From NCBI GenBank assembly GCA_964636965.1, contig CAZWST010000019.1:1-26188 (forward strand): 26,188 nt of DNA. Reading direction: 5' to 3'. This document shows, one piece after another, positions 7,665 to 15,872 of this stretch. The position numbers and the translations under genes were made by a program. This stretch comes from CAG-582 sp964636965 (GTDB lineage: Bacteria; Bacillota_I; Bacilli_A; RF39; UBA660). Position 1 is the first letter of the stretch. Each line of letters begins with the position of its first letter. Under the pieces are notes generated by a model. That model was given only the letters and a program-made list of their open reading frames with translations, had not been told where the DNA came from and ran no database searches.

Positions 7665-10550
7665 TTATATTTTTTCTATAGTTTTTACTATCACACTATA
7701 CTTATCAAATCTCTTTTCAACTTTTCCCTTTATCTTAACTAAATCACCCTTTTTAATAAAATTAAGTTGTGGCATAACTGAATCAAAACAAGTAAATTCC
7801 CCAGATAAAGTTTCATCACTAGCAGATATAAAGGCCATATCTTTATTTGTCTTTGTCTTTATTACTTTAATGCTTTCAATTAAAACTACACATTCAATAA
7901 ATTTATCAAAATAAGCTTCAATATTTATTAATTTAAAACATTTAGGATACTTTGAAGATGGATGTGTTGATACATAATAACCATATAAATCAAGTTCATT
8001 ATTCATAAGATCTATTTCTGAATACTCAGGGAATACTTCAATAAGTGGTTTATTAACTAGTGATGCATCCAAATCTCTTATTAATTCTCCATAGGTAATA
8101 GCTGAATTAATATTTTTAATTAAAGTTGCACGATTATACCCAAAAGAGTCAAATACACCACCCATAATTAGTGCTTCTAAAACTTTTTTATTGACATTAA
8201 ATCCATAGCACCTAGCTATAAAATCAAAGAAATCTTCAAAATGTTTAGTTCCTCTTATTTCAATTATCTTATTACCAGCAGTACTTCCAACACCTTTAAT
8301 AACTCTTAAAGGTAAACGAATTCCATCTTCTTCTTTTGAATACTTAATATTTGATAAATTAATATCCGGTTTTAATATATTAATTCCAGCATGTTTAGCT
8401 TCATCTATATACTCTTTAGTCTTAGCCTCCCCACCAATATTAATATTAAGTAAATTAATATAGTAAAACTCTTTAAAATGAACCTTTAAATAAGCCATTT
8501 GATAAGCTATAAAAGCATAAGCAACTGAGTGAGATTTATTAAATCCAAAATCAGCAAATCTAACTATTAAATTATATACTCCTTCGACACTTTCTTTAGT
8601 ATATCCTAAAGATAAAGCATTATCAATAAATTTACTCTTGGCTTCTTCCATAACACTAAGCTTTTTCTTACTAATTGCTCTTCTTATAATATCTGCCTCG
8701 GCATAACTAAAATTACCCATACTTCTTAAGATTTCCATAACTTGCTCTTGATATATTAAAATACCATAAGTTGGTTCTAATATGTTTTTTAAAGAATCAT
8801 CAACATATGTTATTTTCTTATGATTATTCTTTCTTGCTAAATATTCATCAATTGATCCCATTGGCCCAGGTCGATAAATTGCAAGAGCCATTACTAAATC
8901 GTCAAAACATTCAGGATTAAGTCTTTTTAAGAAATTCTTCATTCCAACAGATTCAAACTGAAATACTCCAACCGTATCTGCTCTTTTAAATAAATCAAAT
9001 ACTTCTTTATCATCTAATGGAATATTATTAATATTTATTCTCTTTCCTGTAGATGATTCTATATCTTTTAATACTCCAGACATGATTGTAAGATTCTTAA
9101 TTGATAAGAAGTCCATCTTAAGTATTCCTAAACTTTCAAGTTCATCTTTGTCATAACCAGTTAAATATTCATCTCCTGATAAAGTAAGTGGCATAACATC
9201 AACTAATGGAACACTTGATATAACTACTCCAGCAGCTGTTGTTGATACATGTTTTTTTATTCCCTCTAAAAAGAAGGCTTCATCATACACTTTTTTCAAT
9301 AGCGAATTTCTATTTAAAATATCATTTACTTCTTTAGTTAAATTATTCTTTAAATCAAGTTTTGGATTAATATGTTTAAAAAGACTAGATAAAGTTAAAT
9401 CATCAACATTATTAATTTTAGCAACACTTCTTAAAACTTCTTTAGTAGTTAAAGTTCCATAAGTCACTATCTTAGCAACTTTATCAGATCCATACTTATC
9501 TCTAACATAAGCAATTACTTCTTCTCTTCTTTCATCTTCAAAGTCAATATCTATATCGGGCATAGTTACACGATTAGGATTTAAAAATCTTTCAAATAAT
9601 AAATCATACTTTAAAGGATCTAAACTAGTTATACCTAAAGAATAAGCAACTAAAGAACCCACAGCTGAACCTCTTCCTGCACCGACCATTATATTATTTT
9701 TAATCGAGAATCTAACATAATCAAAAACAATCAAAAAGTAATCAGTAAATCCCATATCGGATATTACTTTAAGCTCATAATCTAATCTTTCTTTATATTC
9801 ACTTTTAATAGTTCCACCTAATCTTTTAGCAAGTCCTTTAGTAGCTAAATTTGTTAAGTATTCTTTTGAATCAAGATTTTCATCACCAAAATGCGGAATA
9901 TATCTTTTATCTTTTTCAAATTCGATATTTATTAAATCAGTGAATGATGATGTATCTTCATTCATATTAACAAGGACATTATCTTTATAATTAACAAGTT
10001 CCATATCACCAAGCTTTAACCCCTTATCCATCATATAAAGATAATTAACATATTTGCAAGCATCAACACTTAAACTGTTTATTTCATTTATATAAACAAC
10101 ATTTTTAGAAATTACTAATTCGTCTCTTTTTTCTTCATCATTTTTATAACTTAAATAAACTATATCAAATATTTTAGATAACACATCATATAATTTAATA
10201 GAAGAATATGGAAGTACCGCAATAACATCTTCTTTATAATTAATTAAATCACTAATGGATAAAACTCTTTCACACTTTTCTTTAGTATATTTATTTAAGT
10301 TTATTAAACCCTTACGAGTCATCGGATACAAATAAATATTATAATTATCTACCTCAGTATCTAAACCAATTATAGGTTTTATTCCATTATCCACACAATT
10401 ATTATAAAAAGTATAAGAAGAGTTTAAATTATTATCAAGTATACCTAAACATGTATATCCATTATTTTTGGCATAGGAAACTAAGTCTTTTACTTTAATA
10501 AGACTTTTTAAAAGTGAGTAATCTGTTTTTATACCTAATGGAGTATACAT
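7665..10550 (-). CDS. dnaE: DNA polymerase III alpha subunit DnaE
   Basis: The open frame reaches a GTG at 10559, but the ATG at 10550 is favoured because AGGTGA sits five bases before it; the product is 961 aa, shorter than typical DnaE (1,050-1,160). Domains: N-terminal PHP region (1-about 200); polymerase palm/fingers with GAGRGSAVGS (about 290-299), catalytic PDIDIDF (D332, D334) and third Asp D480 in KMDFLSIKNLT; a helix-hairpin-helix (IKGVGSTAG); and a C-terminal OB fold. The PHP domain has lost its metal ligands: the usual HxH is replaced at GIKTDYSLL and DH by DN in ILDNN, so no PHP exonuclease is expected. It heads the operon with the CHC2, HD and peptidase genes. Confidence 0.95.
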   Translation of the reverse strand: MYTPLGIKTDYSLLKSLIKVKDLVSYAKNNGYTCLGILDNNLNSSYTFYNNCVDNGIKPIIGLDTEVDNYNIYLYPMTRKGLINLNKYTKEKCERVLSISDLINYKEDVIAVLPYSSIKLYDVLSKIFDIVYLSYKNDEEKRDELVISKNVVYINEINSLSVDACKYVNYLYMMDKGLKLGDMELVNYKDNVLVNMNEDTSSFTDLINIEFEKDKRYIPHFGDENLDSKEYLTNLATKGLAKRLGGTIKSEYKERLDYELKVISDMGFTDYFLIVFDYVRFSIKNNIMVGAGRGSAVGSLVAYSLGITSLDPLKYDLLFERFLNPNRVTMPDIDIDFEDERREEVIAYVRDKYGSDKVAKIVTYGTLTTKEVLRSVAKINNVDDLTLSSLFKHINPKLDLKNNLTKEVNDILNRNSLLKKVYDEAFFLEGIKKHVSTTAAGVVISSVPLVDVMPLTLSGDEYLTGYDKDELESLGILKMDFLSIKNLTIMSGVLKDIESSTGKRININNIPLDDKEVFDLFKRADTVGVFQFESVGMKNFLKRLNPECFDDLVMALAIYRPGPMGSIDEYLARKNNHKKITYVDDSLKNILEPTYGILIYQEQVMEILRSMGNFSYAEADIIRRAISKKKLSVMEEAKSKFIDNALSLGYTKESVEGVYNLIVRFADFGFNKSHSVAYAFIAYQMAYLKVHFKEFYYINLLNINIGGEAKTKEYIDEAKHAGINILKPDINLSNIKYSKEEDGIRLPLRVIKGVGSTAGNKIIEIRGTKHFEDFFDFIARCYGFNVNKKVLEALIMGGVFDSFGYNRATLIKNINSAITYGELIRDLDASLVNKPLIEVFPEYSEIDLMNNELDLYGYYVSTHPSSKYPKCFKLINIEAYFDKFIECVVLIESIKVIKTKTNKDMAFISASDETLSGEFTCFDSVMPQLNFIKKGDLVKIKGKVEKRFDKYSVIVKTIEKI

Positions 10551-10567
10551 AAGCTTCACCTAACATC

Positions 10568-10573
10568 ATTATA
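10568..10573 (-). promoter_or_regulatory. -10 box of the dnaE operon
   Basis: TATAAT on the minus strand, six bases before AGGTGA and 17 before the ATG. The predicted transcript would begin almost at the ribosome site. The -35 (TATCAT at 17-base spacing) is weak. Confidence 0.4.
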
Positions 10574-10618
10574 CAACAAATGTACTATAAATGATAGTAT
10601 AATAGTTGATTATTAGTG

Positions 10619-10647
10619 TTGACTTATAACCTTATGGATGATATAAT
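10619..10647 (+). promoter_or_regulatory. Sigma-A promoter of rpmB
   Basis: TTGACT (10619-10624), exactly 17 bases, TATAAT (10642-10647), 30 bases before the start codon of rpmB. It is nearly consensus, as expected for a ribosomal protein gene. Confidence 0.85.
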
Positions 10648-10677
10648 CTTAAGGAATTCGTGATTGGAGGGTAATGT

Positions 10678-10848
10678 ATGACAAAGAGTAATTTAAGTAA
10701 TAAAAAACCTTTAACTGGAAACAAAAGAAGCCATTCAAATAGAGCTACAAAAATGACACAAAAACCAAATATGCAAACAAAAAGAATCGATGGTGTTAAA
10801 GTATCTTTATCTGCAAATGAATGGAAAACATTAAAAAAAGCTGCTTAA
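10678..10848 (+). CDS. rpmB: Ribosomal protein L28 (bL28)
   Basis: A 56-aa basic protein containing KKPLTGNKRSHSNRATK, then KPNMQTKRIDGVKVSLSANE, which follows the bL28 pattern (K-x2-TG-x-GN-x-x-SH, PNLQ-x-x-R, G-x-x-V-x-x-SA). L28 is a large-subunit protein of the ribosome. The ATG at 10678 lies seven bases after GGAGGG; an out-of-frame ATG at 10674 is too close to it. The N-terminal Cys common in L28 (KCxxTG) is replaced by KPLTG, so no zinc binding is expected. It is a few residues shorter than B. subtilis L28, and its last codons form part of the terminator. It is the only confident plus-strand gene in the window. Confidence 0.93.
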   Translation: MTKSNLSNKKPLTGNKRSHSNRATKMTQKPNMQTKRIDGVKVSLSANEWKTLKKAA

Positions 10849-10866
10849 TTAAGCAGTATTTTTTTT
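10834..10866. terminator. Bidirectional terminator between rpmB and the 160-aa gene
   Basis: The perfect 16-base palindrome CTGCTTAATTAAGCAG (10841-10856) is flanked by a seven-A run on the left and TATTTTTTTT on the right, so it gives a hairpin with a T tract on both strands. It contains the rpmB stop codon and lies just after the stop of the converging gene. Confidence 0.85.
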
Positions 10867-10868
10867 AT

Positions 10869-11351
10869 CTATTTTTTTAATATTAAACATACCTTATCAA
10901 AAGTTTTAATAATATCTTCAATACTAAGGTGTGTTACATTTATAGATATTCCAAATTTTGAATCAGTACTTTTATTTATTTTATCAAGTAAATCTTGATA
11001 ATTATCACCTATTTTATATAAGTCTGTTGTACAAATAGTAAATTCATATATATTTAAACTTTCTTTATAATTACTAATCAGAGCCTCTAAATCAATATCT
11101 TTAAAATCTTCTTTTGTAACATAAAATTCAAACTCGATAGAATTAAGATTAAAACATATATCTCCTTTATTTAAAACAGTTATAACGGGCATAAAATACT
11201 TCTGTTCCAAATATTTATTATCTATATTTATAAAGTGTTTATTAAAAGAATCTAATTCAACTTTATAATTTAATCTTTTTAATTCATCATTAACACTTTC
11301 TGCTTTATCATATATATTATTTAATATTTCATGTATACTTTTTATATCCAT
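10869..11351 (-). CDS. Conserved-looking protein of unknown function
   Basis: 160 residues with no recognised family. It begins with a helical, charged segment (MDIKSIHEILNNIYDKAE), followed by mixed alpha/beta sequence rich in Asp, Lys and Ile; there is no signal peptide or membrane helix, so a cytoplasmic location is expected. The start is supported by AGGAGG five bases before the ATG. It converges with rpmB and shares its terminator. It follows pta by about 170 bases without a clear intervening terminator, so it could be read through from pta. Confidence 0.7.
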   Translation of the reverse strand: MDIKSIHEILNNIYDKAESVNDELKRLNYKVELDSFNKHFINIDNKYLEQKYFMPVITVLNKGDICFNLNSIEFEFYVTKEDFKDIDLEALISNYKESLNIYEFTICTTDLYKIGDNYQDLLDKINKSTDSKFGISINVTHLSIEDIIKTFDKVCLILKK

Positions 11352-11359
11352 AAATCCTC

Positions 11360-11440
11360 CTATTTTTTATTTATAATGTAACTTATAAATATAATACTAT
11401 AAATTGGAATAGCTATTGTAGTTAGAAGCAATAATTTCAC
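11360..11440 (-). CDS. Possible 26-aa membrane peptide
   Basis: A GTG-initiated frame encodes a short hydrophobic peptide beginning MKLLLLTTIAIPIYSIIF and ending in Lys-Lys. Its TAG overlaps the AGGAGG site of the next gene, which would suit translational coupling. No ribosome site precedes the GTG, and AT-rich DNA produces such frames by chance. Confidence 0.18.
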   Translation of the reverse strand: MKLLLLTTIAIPIYSIIFISYIINKK

Positions 11441-11517
11441 AAGTCATTAAAGTTTTTTAAAATCTATCTAATTATTCTTTTATATCTTTTTTCATATGCA
11501 TCTATTTACTTTCAAAA

Positions 11518-12516
11518 TTATTTATTATTTTCTGATTGTAAAGCTGTAATTGCAATTACTCCAACTATATCTGAAGCACTACATCCTCTTGACAAATCAT
11601 TAAAAGGTTTTCCAATTCCTTGTGTAATTGGTCCATAAGCATGAGCATGTGCCAATCTTTCAACTAATTTATAACCTATATTACCAGCATCTAAATCCGG
11701 AAATATAAGAGTATTAGCATGCCCCGCAACAGGAGAATTAGGAGCTTTTATTAAAGCAACTTCTGGAACTATTGCAGCATCCAATTGTAACTCTCCATCA
11801 CATAACATATCAGGATATTTACTTCTGGCTATTTCTACAGATTCACTAACCTTTAAAACATCCTCATGTTTAGATGAGCCCTTTGTTGAATGTGATAAAA
11901 ATGCAACTTTAGCAGTTTTTCCCACAAGTAACTCAAAAGATACACGTGTATCATTTGCGATACTTGCTAACTCTTCACTTGTTGGATTTTGATTTAATCC
12001 TGCATCACTAAATAAAAATACTCCATTCTCTCCATAAACTGATGCTGGTACATCCATTAAAAAGAAAGCAGAAACTAAATCACTAGTATCTTTTGTTTTT
12101 AATATTTGTAAGGCTGGTCTTAAAGTATCAGATGAAGAGTGACACGCCCCTGATACTACTCCATCAGCCAGATTAAAATAAACCATCATACAAGCAAAAT
12201 AGATATAATTTTCTTTAATTAACTTTGTAGCATCGTCAATGGTTAACCCCTTACTCTTACGTATTTCATAAAACTCATTTATAAACTCACTAGTTTTATC
12301 ATAAATATTTGGATCAATAAGCGTAATACCTGTTAAGTCTTTATCTTTATACTTATCATATAATCTTTCTTTATTAGCAATAAGAATAATATTGGCAATT
12401 CCCTCTTTTGTTGCAAGTATTGCTGCATCTATTACTCTCTCGTCTTCACTTTCTGAAAGTATAATACTTTTCTTTAATTCTTTAGCACGGATTTTTATAC
12501 TATCTAAAACACTCAA
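11518..12516 (-). CDS. pta: Phosphate acetyltransferase
   Basis: 332 residues from a TTG at 12516, preferred over the GTG at 12525 because AGGTGA lies five bases upstream and the resulting N terminus (SVLDSIKIRAKELKK) matches other Pta proteins. Family signatures: ILSESEDERVIDAA near the N terminus, LADGVVSGACHSSSDTLRPALQI, FLSHSTKGS, DGELQLDAA, ANTLIFPDLDAGNIGYKL and GPITQGIGKPFNDLSRGC. The length is normal for the short, single-domain Pta. The enzyme interconverts acetyl-CoA and acetyl phosphate in the cytoplasm, usually with acetate kinase for ATP in fermentation; ackA is not nearby. Confidence 0.96.
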   Translation of the reverse strand: MSVLDSIKIRAKELKKSIILSESEDERVIDAAILATKEGIANIILIANKERLYDKYKDKDLTGITLIDPNIYDKTSEFINEFYEIRKSKGLTIDDATKLIKENYIYFACMMVYFNLADGVVSGACHSSSDTLRPALQILKTKDTSDLVSAFFLMDVPASVYGENGVFLFSDAGLNQNPTSEELASIANDTRVSFELLVGKTAKVAFLSHSTKGSSKHEDVLKVSESVEIARSKYPDMLCDGELQLDAAIVPEVALIKAPNSPVAGHANTLIFPDLDAGNIGYKLVERLAHAHAYGPITQGIGKPFNDLSRGCSASDIVGVIAITALQSENNK

Positions 12517-12533
12517 TCTTATCACCTATAATC

Positions 12534-12542
12534 ATTATAACA
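12534..12542 (-). promoter_or_regulatory. Extended -10 promoter of pta
   Basis: TGTTATAAT on the minus strand matches the extended -10 form. It is followed by six bases and then AGGTGA, the ribosome site of pta. It overlaps the T tract of the preceding terminator. Confidence 0.55.
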
Positions 12543-12570
12543 AAAAAAGAAAATGCATTATACATTTTCT
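12542..12570 (-). terminator. Terminator after the arylsulfotransferase-like gene
   Basis: AGAAAATG, seven-base loop, CATTTTCT (12570-12548 on the minus strand), followed by seven T. The first stem bases overlap the TAG stop of the gene. Confidence 0.75.
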
Positions 12571-14473
12571 AAAACTTATATACATTATTTGTCTTATATA
12601 TAGTACCATTTAAATTAACATATAAAGCATATTCTCCATTAGGTAGATTAATATTAAATATCTTATTCTTTTGAGGAGTATCTTTATCTTTATAATCTAG
12701 AATATAAATTTTACCAGTCTTATTAACTAAATATAATTTTATTTCATCAGTCTCATTTATTTCATAGTTAGTATTAAAAGTATTTTTAGTGAAATTAGTT
12801 GTATAAATCCATTCAGAAGAATTAACTAAATCTATATCTTTATATGTTGATTCACTTAATAATGATCCCGTTAAAGTTTCATAAATATTTTGAACTTTCA
12901 CGTTTGTATTACTAGTCACTTCACTATAAAAATTATGTTTAAAAGCTCTAAATTTACCTTCTTCTGAAATAGCGTCAAATAAAATATTTTTATTCTTATC
13001 TACTTCAATAATTCGTGAATAAATATTATCTGGTGTTGCCTCAGCCTTACTTAAAGAACCAGCCTCATCATTACGATATTCATTTTTTAAGTTATAACCA
13101 AAATTCATAAGATAACCTAAGTTTGTTTCCTTAACTGAACCATATTGGTGAGAAAACATTGATTTATTATCATCATAACTCCAAACAAGTTTAGCAGTTT
13201 TATTAGTTATGTTATATATATCTACTGATGAATAATTATCTTTATAAAAACTAACTAAATCATTTCCACCATTTTCAAAGCCATGTAATCTATCATATCC
13301 ATTGTTAAAGAACGCTACATTACCATCACTTGTTAAAATAACTGAATGTTCTCCCATTGGGTAACGACCTGTCTTAGTAGTAACTATGTAACTCTTCCAT
13401 ACATCATTTTGAAATGCTTCATTAGTTGGATTTGTAAATACCCAGTTAAGAGTTTTAGCTTTAAAGTTAAAAGAAAGAACAGCATCTAAACCTCTAAAAG
13501 AAACTAATAATTCATCAGTTACTTCATTATAAAAAAACGAATTCCTGATAGCTTTTTGACCTAAATAAGTTTTATTAAATTCTGGATCAATACTTAAAAT
13601 TATTGAAGATAGATTAATTAAATCTTTAGTTTCACCATTATTTGGATCAATTGTATAAACTACTTGTTCATTAATATAAACAGGAACCTCACCACCTGCT
13701 AACATAATGCTTCCGTCACTTAGACTCTGAAATTCAAAAGAATACCCATTAGATGGAACATAATAATTATATATCTTACCTAAATAATCCATTTCCACAA
13801 ATGATACAAAGTTTTCAGCAAACTGTCCTTGTGATGTTCCAATTAAGAAATGTCCATTATCTAACCACTCAACATCCATTCTATTATCAACTGTTAAATA
13901 GAATCTTAAATTACCTTCTTTATCCCATCCAGTAAGATAAGTTTCATATGATGCAACTGTAAAATATATATCTTCATTTCCAATGACTTCACTTTTATAA
14001 TTAACTGTTAATGGATATTTTATATTACTTGCAGAAGTCTTCATAATATACTCATGTGTCTCATCACCCATAACAAGGTTAACTTTGTTATCATAGTTTT
14101 CCAAAAGTCCATAAATAGGTATTATATGTTTAGTAGTACTTTCAAGTCTTGTAACTAATATATCATTAACATAAACACTTACCTCTTCTTCTTTATTAGT
14201 ATTAAAAATAATAATACCTGATAAAGGACTTATTTTATAAGGATTAACTTCAACATAAGCATCATTAAAAGTATACTTTTTTTCATTAGATATTTTATCT
14301 AACCTTTCATTTATTTCCTTTTGATTTGCAACTTGTTCTAAAATTGAAGAATGTCTTTCACCCACTAAAAAGTCACTTACTGTTTCAGTTTCTTTATAAA
14401 AATATATTGAAAGTATTCCACTAACAACAAGTAATAATATTACCGGAATTATTATTAACAATTTTCTTTTCAT
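12569..14473 (-). CDS. Arylsulfotransferase (AssT)-like membrane-anchored protein
   Basis: 634 residues from the ATG at 14473, which follows GGTGGTG; a TTG 12 bases upstream is less likely. An N-terminal transmembrane helix (LLIIIPVILLLVVSGILSIYF) anchors it outside. Residues about 75-170 look like the Ig-like N domain of the family (PYKISPLSGIIIFNT), followed by a beta-propeller with repeated GNLRF, DGSIML, DGNVAFF and NLGYLM strands. Candidate catalytic or binding segments are GEHSVILTSDGNVAFFNNG and SHQYGSV, comparable to the HD...NGN...NG and QYG motifs of arylsulfotransferases. Known members move sulfate between phenols without PAPS; whether the catalytic His pattern is complete here is uncertain. 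The upstream anchored-protein gene is 20 bases away. Confidence 0.68.
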   Translation of the reverse strand: MKRKLLIIIPVILLLVVSGILSIYFYKETETVSDFLVGERHSSILEQVANQKEINERLDKISNEKKYTFNDAYVEVNPYKISPLSGIIIFNTNKEEEVSVYVNDILVTRLESTTKHIIPIYGLLENYDNKVNLVMGDETHEYIMKTSASNIKYPLTVNYKSEVIGNEDIYFTVASYETYLTGWDKEGNLRFYLTVDNRMDVEWLDNGHFLIGTSQGQFAENFVSFVEMDYLGKIYNYYVPSNGYSFEFQSLSDGSIMLAGGEVPVYINEQVVYTIDPNNGETKDLINLSSIILSIDPEFNKTYLGQKAIRNSFFYNEVTDELLVSFRGLDAVLSFNFKAKTLNWVFTNPTNEAFQNDVWKSYIVTTKTGRYPMGEHSVILTSDGNVAFFNNGYDRLHGFENGGNDLVSFYKDNYSSVDIYNITNKTAKLVWSYDDNKSMFSHQYGSVKETNLGYLMNFGYNLKNEYRNDEAGSLSKAEATPDNIYSRIIEVDKNKNILFDAISEEGKFRAFKHNFYSEVTSNTNVKVQNIYETLTGSLLSESTYKDIDLVNSSEWIYTTNFTKNTFNTNYEINETDEIKLYLVNKTGKIYILDYKDKDTPQKNKIFNINLPNGEYALYVNLNGTIYKTNNVYKF

Positions 14474-14493
14474 ATACACCACCAACCAATATT

Positions 14494-15366
14494 CTATAAT
14501 GATAAATCAGATTCACTTAAATATCTTATAATTGGATTATCTTTATAATTACTTGATTCATTATTTTTGTCTATAGTAATATCTTTATATTTAACACTTA
14601 CACTTAAACTATTATAAATAGCAGCACTAGTGTTAAATTTTATATTTAATCCATCATCTAACATTTGAAGTGAATATACTTGATTATTAAGTACAATACT
14701 AAAAGTATTATTGTTAAATATATTCATCTTTAATTTATTATTAACATTAATATAACTAGCACTTTCTTCTATTGTTAAATTTATTTTATTATTCTTATAT
14801 TTAACTTCAATATCTTTACCAATAACAGTTATATTAATATCATCTAACTTAATGTTAATATCTTTTATTTTTTTAACAAAACCACTCATATTTATACTTA
14901 CACTTATATTATTAAAGTTAGTATCTAATAGACTATTAATATAATTATTATCATATGTAATAATTATATTATTAGATTTCTTTGTTAATTTATCATACTT
15001 TTTTATATCTAACTTATCTACTCTTTTAAGTATATTTATAATATCAACTATTTTCTTATTAAAATCTATACTAGAATATTCATTATTTTCAAAGTATATC
15101 TTATCATCTACTAAATAATTATAATTAAATTTAGCTGGATAGTTTTCACCATGGGCTCCTTTATAGTTAGCAACAACTTCTACTTCACCAGTAGATTTAA
15201 TATTATATTTATTTAAAGTATTACTTATTAAATTAAGTTTATTACTTAATTCACTTTCATAATTAGTAATACACTTACCCTTACTAATATTTATCATTAT
15301 TAATGATAATGCACCTAATATTATAATTATAAAAACTGATATTATAATAACCATTTTCTTATTCAT
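14494..15366 (-). CDS. Membrane-anchored extracellular protein, unknown
   Basis: 290 residues from the ATG at 15366 (AGGTGG five bases before; upstream GTG codons overlap that site and are rejected). One N-terminal helix (MVIIISVFIIIILGALSLIMI) is followed by an Asn/Lys/Ile-rich exterior of predicted beta strands. The pattern, with KYKGAHGENYPAKF-like and IDINIKLDD-like strands, hints at a lipocalin- or YceI-like barrel but no family is recognised. It is the first gene of a two-gene unit with the arylsulfotransferase-like gene. A terminator separates it from the preceding surface genes, and TATAAT boxes at 15395-15390 and 15383-15378 may start its transcript. Confidence 0.72.
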   Translation of the reverse strand: MNKKMVIIISVFIIIILGALSLIMINISKGKCITNYESELSNKLNLISNTLNKYNIKSTGEVEVVANYKGAHGENYPAKFNYNYLVDDKIYFENNEYSSIDFNKKIVDIINILKRVDKLDIKKYDKLTKKSNNIIITYDNNYINSLLDTNFNNISVSINMSGFVKKIKDINIKLDDINITVIGKDIEVKYKNNKINLTIEESASYINVNNKLKMNIFNNNTFSIVLNNQVYSLQMLDDGLNIKFNTSAAIYNSLSVSVKYKDITIDKNNESSNYKDNPIIRYLSESDLSL

Positions 15367-15408
15367 AAGCACCACCTATTATATAAATAATTATAATATA
15401 TAATAATC

Positions 15409-15443
15409 AAAAAAAAAAGTATAACACATACATGTTATACTTT
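15409..15443 (-). terminator. Terminator after the giant-protein operon
   Basis: An 11-bp perfect stem (AAAGTATAACA at 15416-15426 with its complement at 15433-15443), a six-base loop, and a run of ten T on the minus strand. It closes the unit 22898 to 15447. Confidence 0.85.
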
Positions 15444-15446
15444 AAT

Positions 15447-15869
15447 TTAATTATGTATTACTTCATAATCAATAGATTTAGTATTAGATAGATTAGCATC
15501 AGTAGATGCAGTTATTTCTTTTTTATCACCCTTATTTAAAGATGATCCAATATAACCTACTAATTTAACTAACTCTTCTCCATTATCATCTTTAAATATA
15601 ATACTTGCATAAGATACATTAGTATCTTCTTTAGCACTTACTTCAGCATTATATTTAATAATACCATTCTCTTCAGTTATATTTATAGAAGATATTTTTA
15701 AGTTATCTATTTCTACATCACTTAACTTTATTCCATTAAAAGTTTCTGGTGCAGAGAATGTAACTCTAAGAAGTATCAGTGATAAAGAAAGTATTAAGAA
15801 TACTCCAACTACACAACTTATTATTCTTTGTTTAAAACTAATATTTTCTATTTTACTTGCTATGTTCAT
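15447..15869 (-). CDS. Small membrane-anchored protein with one beta domain
   Basis: 140 residues. A cytoplasmic N terminus of 15 residues is followed by a transmembrane helix (ISCVVGVFLILSLSLILLRV) and an extracellular domain of about 95 residues with a strand pattern (IKYNAEVSAKEDTNVSYAS, GEELVKLVGYIGSSLNKGDKKEI) like FxLYD/DUF-type Ig domains that follow changes in other anchored proteins. No catalytic residues are visible. It starts three bases after the stop of the giant gene, and its GGAGGAA site is made of that gene's final Glu-Glu codons, so it is co-translated and may assist or localise the giant protein. Confidence 0.75.
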   Translation of the reverse strand: MNIASKIENISFKQRIISCVVGVFLILSLSLILLRVTFSAPETFNGIKLSDVEIDNLKISSINITEENGIIKYNAEVSAKEDTNVSYASIIFKDDNGEELVKLVGYIGSSLNKGDKKEITASTDANLSNTKSIDYEVIHN

Positions 15870-15872
15870 AAC

